From the NCBI GenBank assembly GCA_964607755.1, contig CAZSMC010000017.1, positions 1-64,000 of the forward strand: a DNA stretch of 64,000 nucleotides, read 5' to 3'. The notes below the pieces were generated by a model. It worked only from the letters and a program-made list of their open reading frames with translations. It was not told the origin of the DNA and did no database searches. Positions 54,280 through 63,248 of this stretch are shown piece after piece (the stretch's first letter is position 1; every line of letters starts with the position of its first letter). This DNA comes from CAZSMC01 sp964607755 (GTDB lineage Bacteria > Zhuqueibacterota > Zhuqueibacteria > Residuimicrobiales > Krinioviventaceae). A program made the position numbers and the translations under genes.

Positions 54280-54750
54280 TTGATAAAAATCGTGCCTGAA
54301 GAAATTAACAGGGAGAATTTTAATACATTTGGTTCTGTGGTCACAACGCCACAAAAGGAACCAACCGCTGCTGCCAGTACATTTACGTTCTGGTCCGATA
54401 TTGCGCATTACACCATCGATACTGAAACTGAAATCGGTTTGTGCGCTGTTTTTCGCCAATCCGAGACGGTCATCAACGAAATGGAGCGCCATTTACACAC
54501 TCCGGAAATTTTAATTCCCATTGATGCTCCCTTTGTTCTGCCCTTGTTGCATGAAGGCGAAAAGGATGGACAAATACAAGCATTTCAAGTGAATATTGGC
54601 CAGGCTGTTATCATTGATGCGGCTGTGTGGCATGGAGCGTGTATTCCGGTGGGTAAAAAGCAATCCTCTTATTTTGTTATTTTTCGTCGCGGTACGCCCC
54701 ACAATGATATCGAGAAAAAGGCTGTCACTTCTTCTGAAATCGAGCTTTAG
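54280..54750 (+). CDS. Ureidoglycolate lyase-like (AllA family) protein
   Basis: 156 residues from a TTG start at 54280, chosen because GGAG stands 7 bases upstream and no ATG is available without overlapping the isomerase gene. The AllA fold is seen in LCAVFRQSETVINEMERHLHTPEILIPIDAPFVLP and IIDAAVWHGACIPVGK. True AllA releases urea from ureidoglycolate, but here it is among sugar genes and may act on another substrate. It begins 20 bases after the isomerase stop. Confidence 0.78.
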   Translation: MIKIVPEEINRENFNTFGSVVTTPQKEPTAAASTFTFWSDIAHYTIDTETEIGLCAVFRQSETVINEMERHLHTPEILIPIDAPFVLPLLHEGEKDGQIQAFQVNIGQAVIIDAAVWHGACIPVGKKQSSYFVIFRRGTPHNDIEKKAVTSSEIEL

Positions 54751-54868
54751 AGCATGAAAAGGCAGAGACAGTTCCTTCATCAGACAAAAAAATCGTATTT
54801 TAAAACCTGCCATAATAATAAAGCGAGTCACCCGAATATGACTAACAGAAAACGATGGAGATGAATAA

Positions 54869-55390
54869 ATGAAACCCGGATTTTTAACAAGCTGCCTGCC
54901 ACAGGTTGGTCTGGATCCTTTACTGCAATGGGCATCTGCACAAGGATTTCAGACAATGGAACTTGCGGCATGGCCGCAGGAGAAAACGCGGGATTACCAG
55001 GCCCAACAAATTGATGCCGCCCGTTTCACCCGCGAAGATGCAAGCAGAGTGAACGAACTATTCGACCAATACGACCTTGAAATCGCCGCCATGGCATTTT
55101 ATGAAAATAATATCCACCCGGACAAAAAGATTCGGGATGCCAATGTGGATCATTTGAAAAAAGTTATTGATACGGCGTCTCTGTTGGGCGTTGATCGGGT
55201 CGGCACTTTTGTCGGCAGCAATCCGGAGATGTCACCTACCGACAATATGAAAGAAATCGGCAGCACTTTCCGCGAGCTGGTTAAATATGCCACTGATAAA
55301 GGCGTTCGTCTAATGATCGAAAATTGTCCCATGGAAAACTGGGTCAAATTTGGCTTGCCTGGCAACTATGCCTATTCACCTGAATTATAG
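54869..55390 (+). pseudogene. Sugar-phosphate isomerase/epimerase (TIM barrel), stopped by an amber codon
   Basis: 174 codons. PGFLTSCLPQVGLDPLLQWASAQGF, then EIAAMAFYENNIHPDKKI and LMIENCPM are typical of xylose-isomerase-like TIM barrels. The frame ends with TAG at 55388-55390. The same frame continues after the TAG with QALFNEVPDDTFGLNFDPSHLVWLGIDY, exactly the next conserved part of the family, where homologues have Trp before it (PELWxxLF). So TGG appears to have become TAG by one base change. Even with read-through the barrel is cut about 60 residues short by a fusion at 55550. Confidence 0.82.
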
Positions 55391-55408
55391 CAGGCATTAT
55401 TTAATGAA

Positions 55409-57439
55409 GTGCCCGATGATACATTCGGTCTTAATTTTGATCCCTCGCATTTAGTCTGGCTGGGTATTGACTATATCAAAGCGGCAAAAGATTTCGCCGC
55501 TCGAATTTTTCACGTCCATGCCAAAGATGCGGAAATCTTAAAAGAAGAATACATCCCGTTCGGAACCCAGTATTACCGTGCTCCCTCACCCATGACTGAA
55601 AAGTGGAAACGCGATCTAAAAAATATTGCCGGTCTGGGCATGAATATAGTCAAATTCTGGGTGCAGTGGCGGTGGAACCATCCGGAGGAACACACGTTTT
55701 ATTTCGACGATATTGACCGGCTCATGGATATTGCCGCACGATATAAATTAAAGGTCATGCTGAACACCATCTTTGATGTGGCGCCGGCCTGGATTTATCG
55801 CAAATACCCGGATGCGTCCATGGTCACCCTGGACGGGCGACGAATCAGCCCGCAGACCCAGCCTCACCGCCAAATCGGAGGACTGGGGTATTGCTTTAAC
55901 CATGATGGCGTTATGGAGCATTTCTTCCATTTTTTACAAACAACGATCCAGCGCTATAAAGATCATCCGGCGCTGGCGATCTGGAACGTCGGTAGTGAAC
56001 CGGAATTGACCAGCAGTATGCATGAGATGCGAGATTATGCGGATGATTCGGATCAAATCGGTGATATGCTCTGCTATTGTGAAAACTGCACAACCACATT
56101 TAAGACATGGCTGCAAGAGAAATACAAATCGATCGACCAACTCAATCAGGCATGGAATCGCAATTATTCCTCTTTTGATGATGTCGAAGTGCCAGTGACG
56201 CGCAACACGTTCAATGATATGATCGATTGGCGCATGTTTTTTGTGCACACGCTGGGCAAGAATGTCAAAAAACGGTTTGAGGTCGCCAGAGACATTGATC
56301 AGGGCAGGCATCCCTTGATGTGTCATCACGTTTTTATTCAGGGATTTCCGGTGATTTCGACGGCGAATGATCCGTGGAATGTGGGCCAATATGGCGATCT
56401 GCATGGTTTCACCCAGATGGATGACGGCATGATGATCGATGTTCTGCGTTCGTGCGCCAGAAACAAGCCAGTCATTTCAGCCGAAATGCTGATGCTGCCC
56501 GGGTATACTCTGGATTTGCCTGCCAAAATCGACGTCCATGATGTGAAAAAATTTATCTTTAGCAGCATAGCTGGCAATCTAAAGGGCTTTGTTTTCTGGC
56601 AATACCGGCCTGAAATCCTGGGCCGCGAAGCACCTACCTGGGGACTTTCTTTCCTCGACGGCGGTGCAACGGAATGGCTCAAGAATAAAAATTTTTCTGA
56701 ATTAAAAAAATATGTCGAAAAGCATACTCACAATGTGGTGAAACACTATGGCGATAAAGTGCAGCAATGGGAAGTGGTGAATGAATATCACGACTGGGCC
56801 AATGTGCATAATCATACTCCGGAACAGATCACGGAAATTGTTCGCCTCGCCTGTGACGAAACCCACGCGGCAAATCCAAACGTCGTTCGCATTCTGAATA
56901 ATACGCTGCCATGGGCAGAGTATGCTGCCTGGGGACGCATGGCGCATCAGGAGGACCCGGCAGCCCGGCCATTGCGTTCGCCCAGGCAGTTTATTCAGGA
57001 CCTGACCGATGCAGGCGTTGACTATGATGTTCTGGGTGTCCAGGTCTATTTCCCGGAGCGCGATTTGTCGGATATCGTCAGAATGCTGGAACGATTCGAA
57101 AAATTTGGCAAACCGATGTATATCACCGAAATCGGCGCCACCTCCGGGCCAACCAAACAAACGACCATTGATGATAAAATGCCTCCCTCGCATCAACCTT
57201 ATGCCTGGCACCGGCACTGGGATGAAGAGCTGCAAGCAGACTGGCTCGAGCAGGTTTACACACTCTTTTACAGCCGGCAATTAATAAAGGCGATTAACTG
57301 GTATGATTATGCCGATTTCAGGACATTCATTCCCAACGGCGGTCTGGTCACAAAGGACTGCACGCCAAAGAGATCGTACAACAGATTAGAGAAATTATTA
57401 GCCTCGTGGGATTGTCTCCCTGAAGACGGCGCTGAATGA
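55409..57439 (+). CDS. Chimeric glycoside hydrolase: epimerase remnant + GH42 + GH10
   Basis: 676 residues in three unrelated parts. Residues 1-47 are the continuation of the epimerase (NFDPSHLVWLGIDY, FHVHAKDAEIL). At about 55550 it changes to a GH42 beta-galactosidase catalytic domain (YIPFGTQYYRAPSP; acid/base region IWNVGSEPE; nucleophile region PVISAEMLMLPG) and runs to about 56670. From about 56671 it is the second half of a GH10 xylanase, with acid/base WEVVNE and nucleophile YITEIGAT, ending normally. The GH42 lacks its C-terminal domains and the GH10 lacks the first half of its barrel. No signal peptide. Both active-site pairs are present, but neither fold is complete, so activity is doubtful. 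Confidence 0.8.
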   Translation: MPDDTFGLNFDPSHLVWLGIDYIKAAKDFAARIFHVHAKDAEILKEEYIPFGTQYYRAPSPMTEKWKRDLKNIAGLGMNIVKFWVQWRWNHPEEHTFYFDDIDRLMDIAARYKLKVMLNTIFDVAPAWIYRKYPDASMVTLDGRRISPQTQPHRQIGGLGYCFNHDGVMEHFFHFLQTTIQRYKDHPALAIWNVGSEPELTSSMHEMRDYADDSDQIGDMLCYCENCTTTFKTWLQEKYKSIDQLNQAWNRNYSSFDDVEVPVTRNTFNDMIDWRMFFVHTLGKNVKKRFEVARDIDQGRHPLMCHHVFIQGFPVISTANDPWNVGQYGDLHGFTQMDDGMMIDVLRSCARNKPVISAEMLMLPGYTLDLPAKIDVHDVKKFIFSSIAGNLKGFVFWQYRPEILGREAPTWGLSFLDGGATEWLKNKNFSELKKYVEKHTHNVVKHYGDKVQQWEVVNEYHDWANVHNHTPEQITEIVRLACDETHAANPNVVRILNNTLPWAEYAAWGRMAHQEDPAARPLRSPRQFIQDLTDAGVDYDVLGVQVYFPERDLSDIVRMLERFEKFGKPMYITEIGATSGPTKQTTIDDKMPPSHQPYAWHRHWDEELQADWLEQVYTLFYSRQLIKAINWYDYADFRTFIPNGGLVTKDCTPKRSYNRLEKLLASWDCLPEDGAE

Positions 57440-57450
57440 AAGGTAAGAAA

Positions 57451-58599
57451 ATGACTTCAAAAGAACGATTGCTCATCACATTGCAGGGCGGGCAAGCCGA
57501 TCATGTGCCCGTGAGTCCGGATATTTCTGTCATGGTCCCGGACCGATTGACCGGCGAACCTTTTTATGACATCCATCTGGATGGCCGGGAACATTATGGC
57601 TGGACGTCCGCAACCCACGGTGAAGTCTATGTCGATGCTGTTAAATACTTCGACTTTGACGGATTTTACATGTACGGCGGGTTAAAACAGATCAAACCGG
57701 AGAACCGGCCGGAATTTGAAGAAGAAATTGTTGATACGCCAAAGGGAAAATTAGCCAAACGTGTCTGCCACACACCTCTCGGCGATTTAACCGAACAAGA
57801 GCTCTTTTTCGCTGATGAACCGCCCTGGCGAACCGAAAAACCGATTAAAGATTTACGCCAGGACTTTGATAAACTCAAACTGACCATAGGCAATGGCGAT
57901 TGGGAATGGGAAGACCACTATTATGATAAGCACGTTATCGGCGATTATGGCGTCTATCTCGGCATGATACCTGTTTTTCAGGACTGGTTTTTCCACAACC
58001 GTCACGGCGGATTTGAACAGATCATTATGGATATGATGACCGAGACCGAGCTGATGGATGAAATCCGCGAGTTTTGGATGGATTGGGCACTGGCTAATGT
58101 AAAAGCAATGCTCAAAGCCAAAGCGGATGTTATCATGCTCGGTGGCTCCAGCGCCAGCTTGAGTGTGAGTTCTCCGGATATTTTTCGCAAGTATGAGCTG
58201 CCATTTATCCAGAAAGCGTCCGAGCTGTGCCGTGATGCTGGCATTGTATCGCACCTGCATGTCTGCGGCCGCTCCTGGGAGCTGGTGCAAATGGTTGCCG
58301 AGGAATCGGACCTGGCTTCTATGGAACCGTTAGAAGAACCACCTGCTGGCAACGTCGATCTAAAAGAAGCCAAAAAACGATACGGCCACAAAATGTGTAT
58401 AAAAGGCAATATCAATACAACCGAATTTATGCTACATGCCACACCGCAACAGATGGAAGAAAAATGCAAACGCCTCATCGATGACGCGGCAGAAGGAGGG
58501 GGATTTATTCTCTCCACAGGCGATCAGTGCGGTCGCGACACACCGGATGAGAATTTATTCAAGATGGTTGAAGTGGCAAAATCTTATGGAAAATATTAA
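57451..58599 (+). CDS. Uroporphyrinogen-decarboxylase-family protein (methyltransferase-like)
   Basis: 382 residues of the UroD/MtaA/CmuA TIM-barrel family. SKERLLITLQGGQADHVPV is the family's opening, and HLHVCGRSWELVQMVAEE and KMCIKGNINTTEFML fit the metal-binding part of MtaA/CmuA members rather than true HemE, since the HemE substrate motif is not seen. I prefer the ATG at 57451; the ATG at 57436 overlaps the previous stop (ATGA). In sugar loci these proteins have been seen but their role is unclear. It looks complete. Confidence 0.82.
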   Translation: MTSKERLLITLQGGQADHVPVSPDISVMVPDRLTGEPFYDIHLDGREHYGWTSATHGEVYVDAVKYFDFDGFYMYGGLKQIKPENRPEFEEEIVDTPKGKLAKRVCHTPLGDLTEQELFFADEPPWRTEKPIKDLRQDFDKLKLTIGNGDWEWEDHYYDKHVIGDYGVYLGMIPVFQDWFFHNRHGGFEQIIMDMMTETELMDEIREFWMDWALANVKAMLKAKADVIMLGGSSASLSVSSPDIFRKYELPFIQKASELCRDAGIVSHLHVCGRSWELVQMVAEESDLASMEPLEEPPAGNVDLKEAKKRYGHKMCIKGNINTTEFMLHATPQQMEEKCKRLIDDAAEGGGFILSTGDQCGRDTPDENLFKMVEVAKSYGKY

Positions 58600-58619
58600 A
58601 TAAAAAACTGCCGAAAACA

Positions 58620-59804
58620 ATGCAAAAATTTATTATTTTTTTATTATCCCTGGTATCCATCACCCATTCATCTGTGATCATTCACAAGAAAAACGCTGTT
58701 GTCTGGTCCCGGGATCAGCTCATCACCGGTGAGACCACCGCGTTCGATGCCCAACAGGGAGAACTCTTTGTCAATGATACAGCGCATCCGTTCGAGATAG
58801 ATGCTGTTGATAATTCGTTTGCCGTACCGGTCACAATCGGAGAGGGAACCAGTGAAATATATGCTGTTGTTGACAGCAGTGGTGCGCCTGTCTGTTCCGA
58901 TACAATCCGGTTGACGCTTGGATTCGATGTGTTACCAGAAGTATACACATTCGCAACTGTTGCCAACCGAACTGTTACGTTGCACGCCAAAACAATAAAA
59001 AATCCTGAACATGTTGATCTCGATTATTTTTGGCATCAGGACGTCAACAACCCTCAATCACTCGGTTTGGCGTCAATAAAGGACAGCCTGTTAACATTTA
59101 CCATCCCGAACGGCGCACCCGGGGGTGAGTATTATTTTGACCTTTTGGCACAGTTTTGTTGCCAATACGCATCCGGCAAAATCATAAACGACCAGCAAAC
59201 CCGGGTGCTGTTCAATAGCCATGCCGGCATTCAAGCATTATCCTTGTGGAAAAATATTTATCATGATGTGCACATGGAAACGTTTTCGCTGTCCCACGAT
59301 ATTGGTTTTATTTCACAAAAATGCGCCATGGTTCTGGACGGCCCATGGAATCTGCCGCGCTACCGCAGAATCAACAATTTCGACTGGGCAGTGGTGCCGT
59401 TGCCCGCCGGACCGGAAGGCAAGGCGACTTATATCGCTGGTGAACATTTAGCTATTTTCAAGCAGAACCGGCATCCACAGCAAGCATGGACTTTTGTCAA
59501 GTGGGTTCTGTCACCGGATGTTCAAACCCGGTTTTCCATACAATCGGGGTATCTGCCAGTTCGCCCCTCTGTTCTGGATCGCGATTCTTATAAAAAATAT
59601 CTGCAAACAGACACGGCGCTTGCTGCGTTTATCGATCAACTGGACCATGCCCGGGAACGCCAGTCTGTTGACCATTTTCGAGTCGAGATCAATCAGGCTA
59701 TTGCCGAAGCGATTGAAAAGGCCATTCTCGGTGACGTGGATGTCAAAACAGCTCTGGACGAGGCTGCAAGAACATCAAATTTTTTACTTGATTCAATAAA
59801 ATAA
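58620..59804 (+). CDS. Chimera: secreted glycan-enzyme N-domain + second half of a sugar-binding protein
   Basis: 394 residues. A signal peptide (KFIIFLLSLVSITHSS) and two beta-sandwich units of about 80 residues (VIIHKKNAVVWSRDQLITG; LPEVYTFATVANRTVTLHAK) look like the N-terminal domains of secreted amylase-type enzymes. From about residue 182 the frame becomes the C-terminal half of a solute-binding protein nearly parallel to the one at 52156 (INDQQTRVLFNS, MVLDGPWNLPRYR, AWTFVKWVLSPDVQ). Between them, in another frame at 59140-59178, lies TFWHSFVANTHPA, the normal N-terminus of that same SBP. So the SBP has lost about 180 internal residues and the enzyme has lost its catalytic domain. The product is unlikely to work as either. 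Confidence 0.78.
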   Translation: MQKFIIFLLSLVSITHSSVIIHKKNAVVWSRDQLITGETTAFDAQQGELFVNDTAHPFEIDAVDNSFAVPVTIGEGTSEIYAVVDSSGAPVCSDTIRLTLGFDVLPEVYTFATVANRTVTLHAKTIKNPEHVDLDYFWHQDVNNPQSLGLASIKDSLLTFTIPNGAPGGEYYFDLLAQFCCQYASGKIINDQQTRVLFNSHAGIQALSLWKNIYHDVHMETFSLSHDIGFISQKCAMVLDGPWNLPRYRRINNFDWAVVPLPAGPEGKATYIAGEHLAIFKQNRHPQQAWTFVKWVLSPDVQTRFSIQSGYLPVRPSVLDRDSYKKYLQTDTALAAFIDQLDHARERQSVDHFRVEINQAIAEAIEKAILGDVDVKTALDEAARTSNFLLDSIK

Positions 59805-59924
59805 TTTACTCATAATTAGATGTGAAAAAAACAGTGTGGCAATAACAAATATTTTTGTATTTTATTATTTACAACGACAGGTCAAAAAAAGGCCGTATAG
59901 CAAAAAACCAGTGAGGAGTACTTT

Positions 59925-61028
59925 ATGGCTTCTGTAGAATTGATGCAGATTACAAAGATTTTTGATAACAAAGTCAAAGCTGTCGATGATGTCAGTTTGC
60001 AAATACAGGACAAGGAGTTTGTTGTACTTGTTGGACCATCCGGCTGTGGCAAATCTACTCTGCTGCGCATGATCGCCGGGCTTGAAGAAATTACAAAAGG
60101 GGAAATTCTTATTGATGGTCATGTTATAAATAATGTCTTGCCCAAGGACCGGGATATTGCCATGGTTTTTCAAAATTATGCTCTTTACCCTCACATGACC
60201 GTTTACGATAATATGGCTTTTGGATTGAAATTGCGAAAAATGTCAAAGGCAGAAATAAAAAAAAGAGTTTACGAAGCCGCAGAAATTCTGGAAATCGAAG
60301 ATTATCTTGATCGCAAACCCAAAGCTCTTTCAGGAGGGCAACGTCAGCGGGTGGCTGTAGGGCGGGCCATTGTAAGACAGCCCAAGGTTTTTTTGTTTGA
60401 TGAGCCTCTATCTAATTTAGATGCCAAACTGCGAGTGCAGATGCGCATCGAAATTAACAGGATTTATCACCGCCTGAAAACCACCATGGTTTATGTCACC
60501 CACGATCAGATAGAAGCTATGACAATGGGCAACAAAATTGTGGTGCTTAAGGATGGAGTGATTCAGCAGATTGATTCGCCACTGGAGCTCTATCATAATC
60601 CGACAAACACCTTTGTCGCGGGATTCATTGGCAGTCCTTCAATGAATTTTTTTACCGGAAAAATTGAGCGAAATGGAAAGGCTGCCTTTAAATCCGGTGT
60701 TGTTAATTTTGAATTAACAGAAAAATTAGCCGGTCAACTGCAAACATATCCATCCGACAAGAATATTATTTTGGGTATTCGGCCGGAAAATTTTACCCTC
60801 TTAAATAAGAGCAAAACCGGCACAATAAGCAATCCACAATCCTTCATTATTGATGTTGCCGAACCCGTGGGGAACGAGGTTTTTGTCTATTTCTGCCATG
60901 ACCAGCAAAGTTACTGCATGCGCATGCCTCCAACTAGCGCATATCATCCAGGGAAAAAAATTGATGTCGCTATCAACCTGGAGAACGTCTATTTCTTTGA
61001 CAGCGAGACAGGTGAAAGAATTGCCTGA
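59925..61028 (+). CDS. MsmK/UgpC-type sugar ABC transporter ATP-binding protein
   Basis: 367 residues and complete. Walker A GPSGCGKST, Q-loop VFQNYALYPHMTVYDNM, signature LSGGQRQRVAVGRAIV and Walker B VFLFDEPLSNLDAKLR are followed by the MalK/UgpC-type OB-fold regulatory domain (ILGIRPENFTL). Such ATPases energise several CUT1 sugar importers. GGAG stands 9 bases before the ATG. No intact permease gene lies in this window. Confidence 0.94.
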   Translation: MASVELMQITKIFDNKVKAVDDVSLQIQDKEFVVLVGPSGCGKSTLLRMIAGLEEITKGEILIDGHVINNVLPKDRDIAMVFQNYALYPHMTVYDNMAFGLKLRKMSKAEIKKRVYEAAEILEIEDYLDRKPKALSGGQRQRVAVGRAIVRQPKVFLFDEPLSNLDAKLRVQMRIEINRIYHRLKTTMVYVTHDQIEAMTMGNKIVVLKDGVIQQIDSPLELYHNPTNTFVAGFIGSPSMNFFTGKIERNGKAAFKSGVVNFELTEKLAGQLQTYPSDKNIILGIRPENFTLLNKSKTGTISNPQSFIIDVAEPVGNEVFVYFCHDQQSYCMRMPPTSAYHPGKKIDVAINLENVYFFDSETGERIA

Positions 61029-61052
61029 GAGATTTTATTAATAAAATCTCTC
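61027..61052. repeat. 26-bp perfect palindrome overlapping the msmK-like stop
   Basis: GAGAGATTTTATT / AATAAAATCTCTC is a perfect 13+13 palindrome whose first two bases are the last two of the TGA stop. It could act as a terminator hairpin, though the following T-run is weak, or as a mRNA-stabilising 3' end. Confidence 0.6.
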
Positions 61053-61132
61053 TGACTATATTTTTACGTGTTATCAATTTTATTTGCAAATTGCTCATAC
61101 AGATATTATGACATTCAAAGGAGATCAGTTTT

Positions 61133-62284
61133 ATGTTTAATTTTAGGTATCAGAATCCGGTAAAACTTATTTTCGGTAAGAATACTATACCCGAACTAGG
61201 AAATGAAGTGCCGTCAAATCGCAACATTCTCATGACCTATGGCGGCGGCTCGATCAAGAAAAACGGTGTTTACGATCAGGTTAAAAAAGCCTTGACTGGC
61301 TATCAGCTTTTTGAATTCGGCGGCATCGAACCGAATCCGCAGTACAGAACGTGTATGAAAGCTGTAGAGGTTGTCCATCAACATCACATTGATTTTATAG
61401 TATCTGTCGGCGGCGGCTCGGTTTTGGATGCGAGTAAATTTATTGCCGCAGCAGCGAAATTCAATGGCGAGCCCTGGGATATTTTATCAAAAGAAGCGCT
61501 GGTAGAGCAAACTCTTCCTGTTGGTGCTGTCCTTACCCTGCCTGCAACCGGCTCAGAAATGAATGCCAATGCTGTTATTTCGCGGGCAGAAACAGGCGAA
61601 AAACTGGCTTTTGCCAGCCCGTTGAACTATCCGGTGTTCTCGATTTGTGATCCTGCCACAACCACAACTCTGCCGAAGCGCCAAACAGCTAACGGTGTGG
61701 TAGACGCTTTCGTTCATGTCATGGAACAGTATCTCACATATCCGGTGAATTCGCCGCTGCAGGACCGCTGGGCAGAGTCCATTTTGTTAACGCTGATCGA
61801 AGAAGGCCCCAAAGTCTTGCAGAATCCCAACGATTATGACAGCCGCGCTAACATTATGTTCAGCGCAACAATGGCACTGAACGGGTTAATCGGACTTGGC
61901 GTGCCGCAGGACTGGGCAACGCATCAAATCGGCCACGAATTGACCGCACTGCACGGTATCGATCACGCCCGCACATTATCCATTGTTTTGCCGGCAGTGA
62001 TGAAACATCAGCGTGATGCTAAAAAACAAAAGCTGATTCAATATGGCAAAAGAGTCTGGCATATCGATGACAGCGATGAGAACCAGGCTGTGGATATGGC
62101 AATCAAAAAAACAGAATCGTTTTTTAAAAGCATGGGAGTACCGGTCTGCCTCAAGGACGTGAACCTGACTCCGGATGATTGCCGGAAAGCCGCAATCCAG
62201 CTTGGAAAGCGCAACGCCGAGTTGGGTGAACACTCCAGCATTCGAGCCAAAGAAGTCGATGAAATCATCAATTTAGCAGCATAG
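61133..62284 (+). CDS. Iron-containing alcohol dehydrogenase (YqhD-like)
   Basis: 383 residues. The NAD(P)-binding SVGGGSVLDASKFIA and the metal ligands in NGVVDAFVHVMEQY and HQIGHELTALHGIDHA place it in the group III Fe/Zn alcohol dehydrogenases, closest in feel to YqhD-type aldehyde reductases that use NADPH. AAAGGAGAT stands before the ATG and a strong terminator follows. It may reduce aldehydes such as lactaldehyde or glycolaldehyde produced in sugar breakdown (inference). Confidence 0.92.
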   Translation: MFNFRYQNPVKLIFGKNTIPELGNEVPSNRNILMTYGGGSIKKNGVYDQVKKALTGYQLFEFGGIEPNPQYRTCMKAVEVVHQHHIDFIVSVGGGSVLDASKFIAAAAKFNGEPWDILSKEALVEQTLPVGAVLTLPATGSEMNANAVISRAETGEKLAFASPLNYPVFSICDPATTTTLPKRQTANGVVDAFVHVMEQYLTYPVNSPLQDRWAESILLTLIEEGPKVLQNPNDYDSRANIMFSATMALNGLIGLGVPQDWATHQIGHELTALHGIDHARTLSIVLPAVMKHQRDAKKQKLIQYGKRVWHIDDSDENQAVDMAIKKTESFFKSMGVPVCLKDVNLTPDDCRKAAIQLGKRNAELGEHSSIRAKEVDEIINLAA

Positions 62285-62290
62285 TGTTCA

Positions 62291-62318
62291 GGCTCCTGTA
62301 TAAACAGGAGCCTTTTTT
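62291..62318 (+). terminator. Strong Rho-independent terminator after the alcohol dehydrogenase
   Basis: Stem GGCTCCTG / CAGGAGCC (62291-62298 with 62305-62312), loop TATAAA, followed by six T. It ends the msmK-adh transcript. Confidence 0.88.
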
Positions 62319-62353
62319 GCTATCGTCCCACCCTGCTTAAAAAGGAGCGAAAT

Positions 62354-62614
62354 GTGGTCAGCTTACAATTGAACAACGTCAACAAGACATACGGCAAGGT
62401 ACATGCGGTCAAGGATTTGAATCTTGCCATCCAGGAAGGTGAAATTTTTGGCCTGCTGGGGCCAAATGGCGCCGGAAAAACTACAGCCATTCGCATGATT
62501 ATGGACATTCTCAGGCCGGACAGTGGTCATATTGAAATTTTCGGCAAGCCAAATTCTGCTGCCTTGCGTGATGAAATCGGCTATCATCAAACGCGAATAT
62601 ATGGAAAACGTTAA
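62354..62614 (+). pseudogene. ABC exporter ATP-binding protein, N-terminal fragment
   Basis: 86 residues. VSLQLNNVNKTYGKVHAVKDL and Walker A GLLGPNGAGKTT are those of a NatA/CcmA-type exporter ATPase, but after RDEIGY, where the family continues with 'LPEERGLY', the frame turns into a different gene. Signature, Walker B and the rest (about 220 residues) are missing. It cannot work alone. Confidence 0.85.
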
Positions 62615-63248
62615 TACCAGGGGCTTTATCATCAGCACGGTTGTTGTACCGTTTTTGCTCATTGCACTGGTCATGGCACCGGCGCTGCTGCTCCGTACAA
62701 ATCTGGACAATCAGCGGCACATCGCCATCATTGATCTGATAAATCGTCTTTCGGAACCGGTTACAAATGAACTGCAAGAATCGTTCAAAACCAGTAAAGG
62801 TGATCCTATTTACATTGTGAAAGATATTGACGTCACTCTGGGGAGCGTTGAAGAAGTAAAATCCGATCTCAACCAGGACATATACGGCGGTATTTACGAC
62901 GCGTTGCTGGTTTCCCCCAAAGACATTTTTCAGACCAATAAATTTCAACTGTACGCTAAAAATGTCAGCAACATCGAACGCAATAGTACGCTGGAGCGAA
63001 CGGTGACAAATACAGTGCAAAGATTACGTATGGAAGAGAACGGCTTTGATGCCGGTTTGATCGAGCAAATTAACAAGCACGTAAGCGCAAAAACATACAA
63101 GGTCAAATCCGAGGGCAGCACCGAAGAAAGCGGTTGTATTATCTCTCATTCCATTATTTACTCCCATTTTAATGTTTTTACGTGTCTCTGTCGAGGCGGC
63201 TCCGCTGTGGCAGGTTGGGCTGAGCATTGTCATTATATTATTATCTAA
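62571..63248 (+). pseudogene. ABC-2 exporter permease (NatB-like), N-terminal part
   Basis: The permease homology starts with IIKREYMENVNTRGFIISTVV, joined directly to the ATPase fragment; an ATG at 62571 borrowed from the ATPase codons could serve as start. It continues with one membrane helix (VVVPFLLIALVMAPALLL) and a large extracytoplasmic domain to about STEESG near 63129. After that the frame is meaningless and stops at 63246. In the -1/+1 frame the true C-terminus continues. About five central membrane segments are missing. Confidence 0.76.

Noticed and set aside
55388..55390. TAG as a recoded sense codon (for example pyrrolysine or Trp)
   Set aside because: TAG serves as a normal stop elsewhere in the window, for example for rsmD and the AIR/ThiE chimera. 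A single TGG-to-TAG change is simpler.
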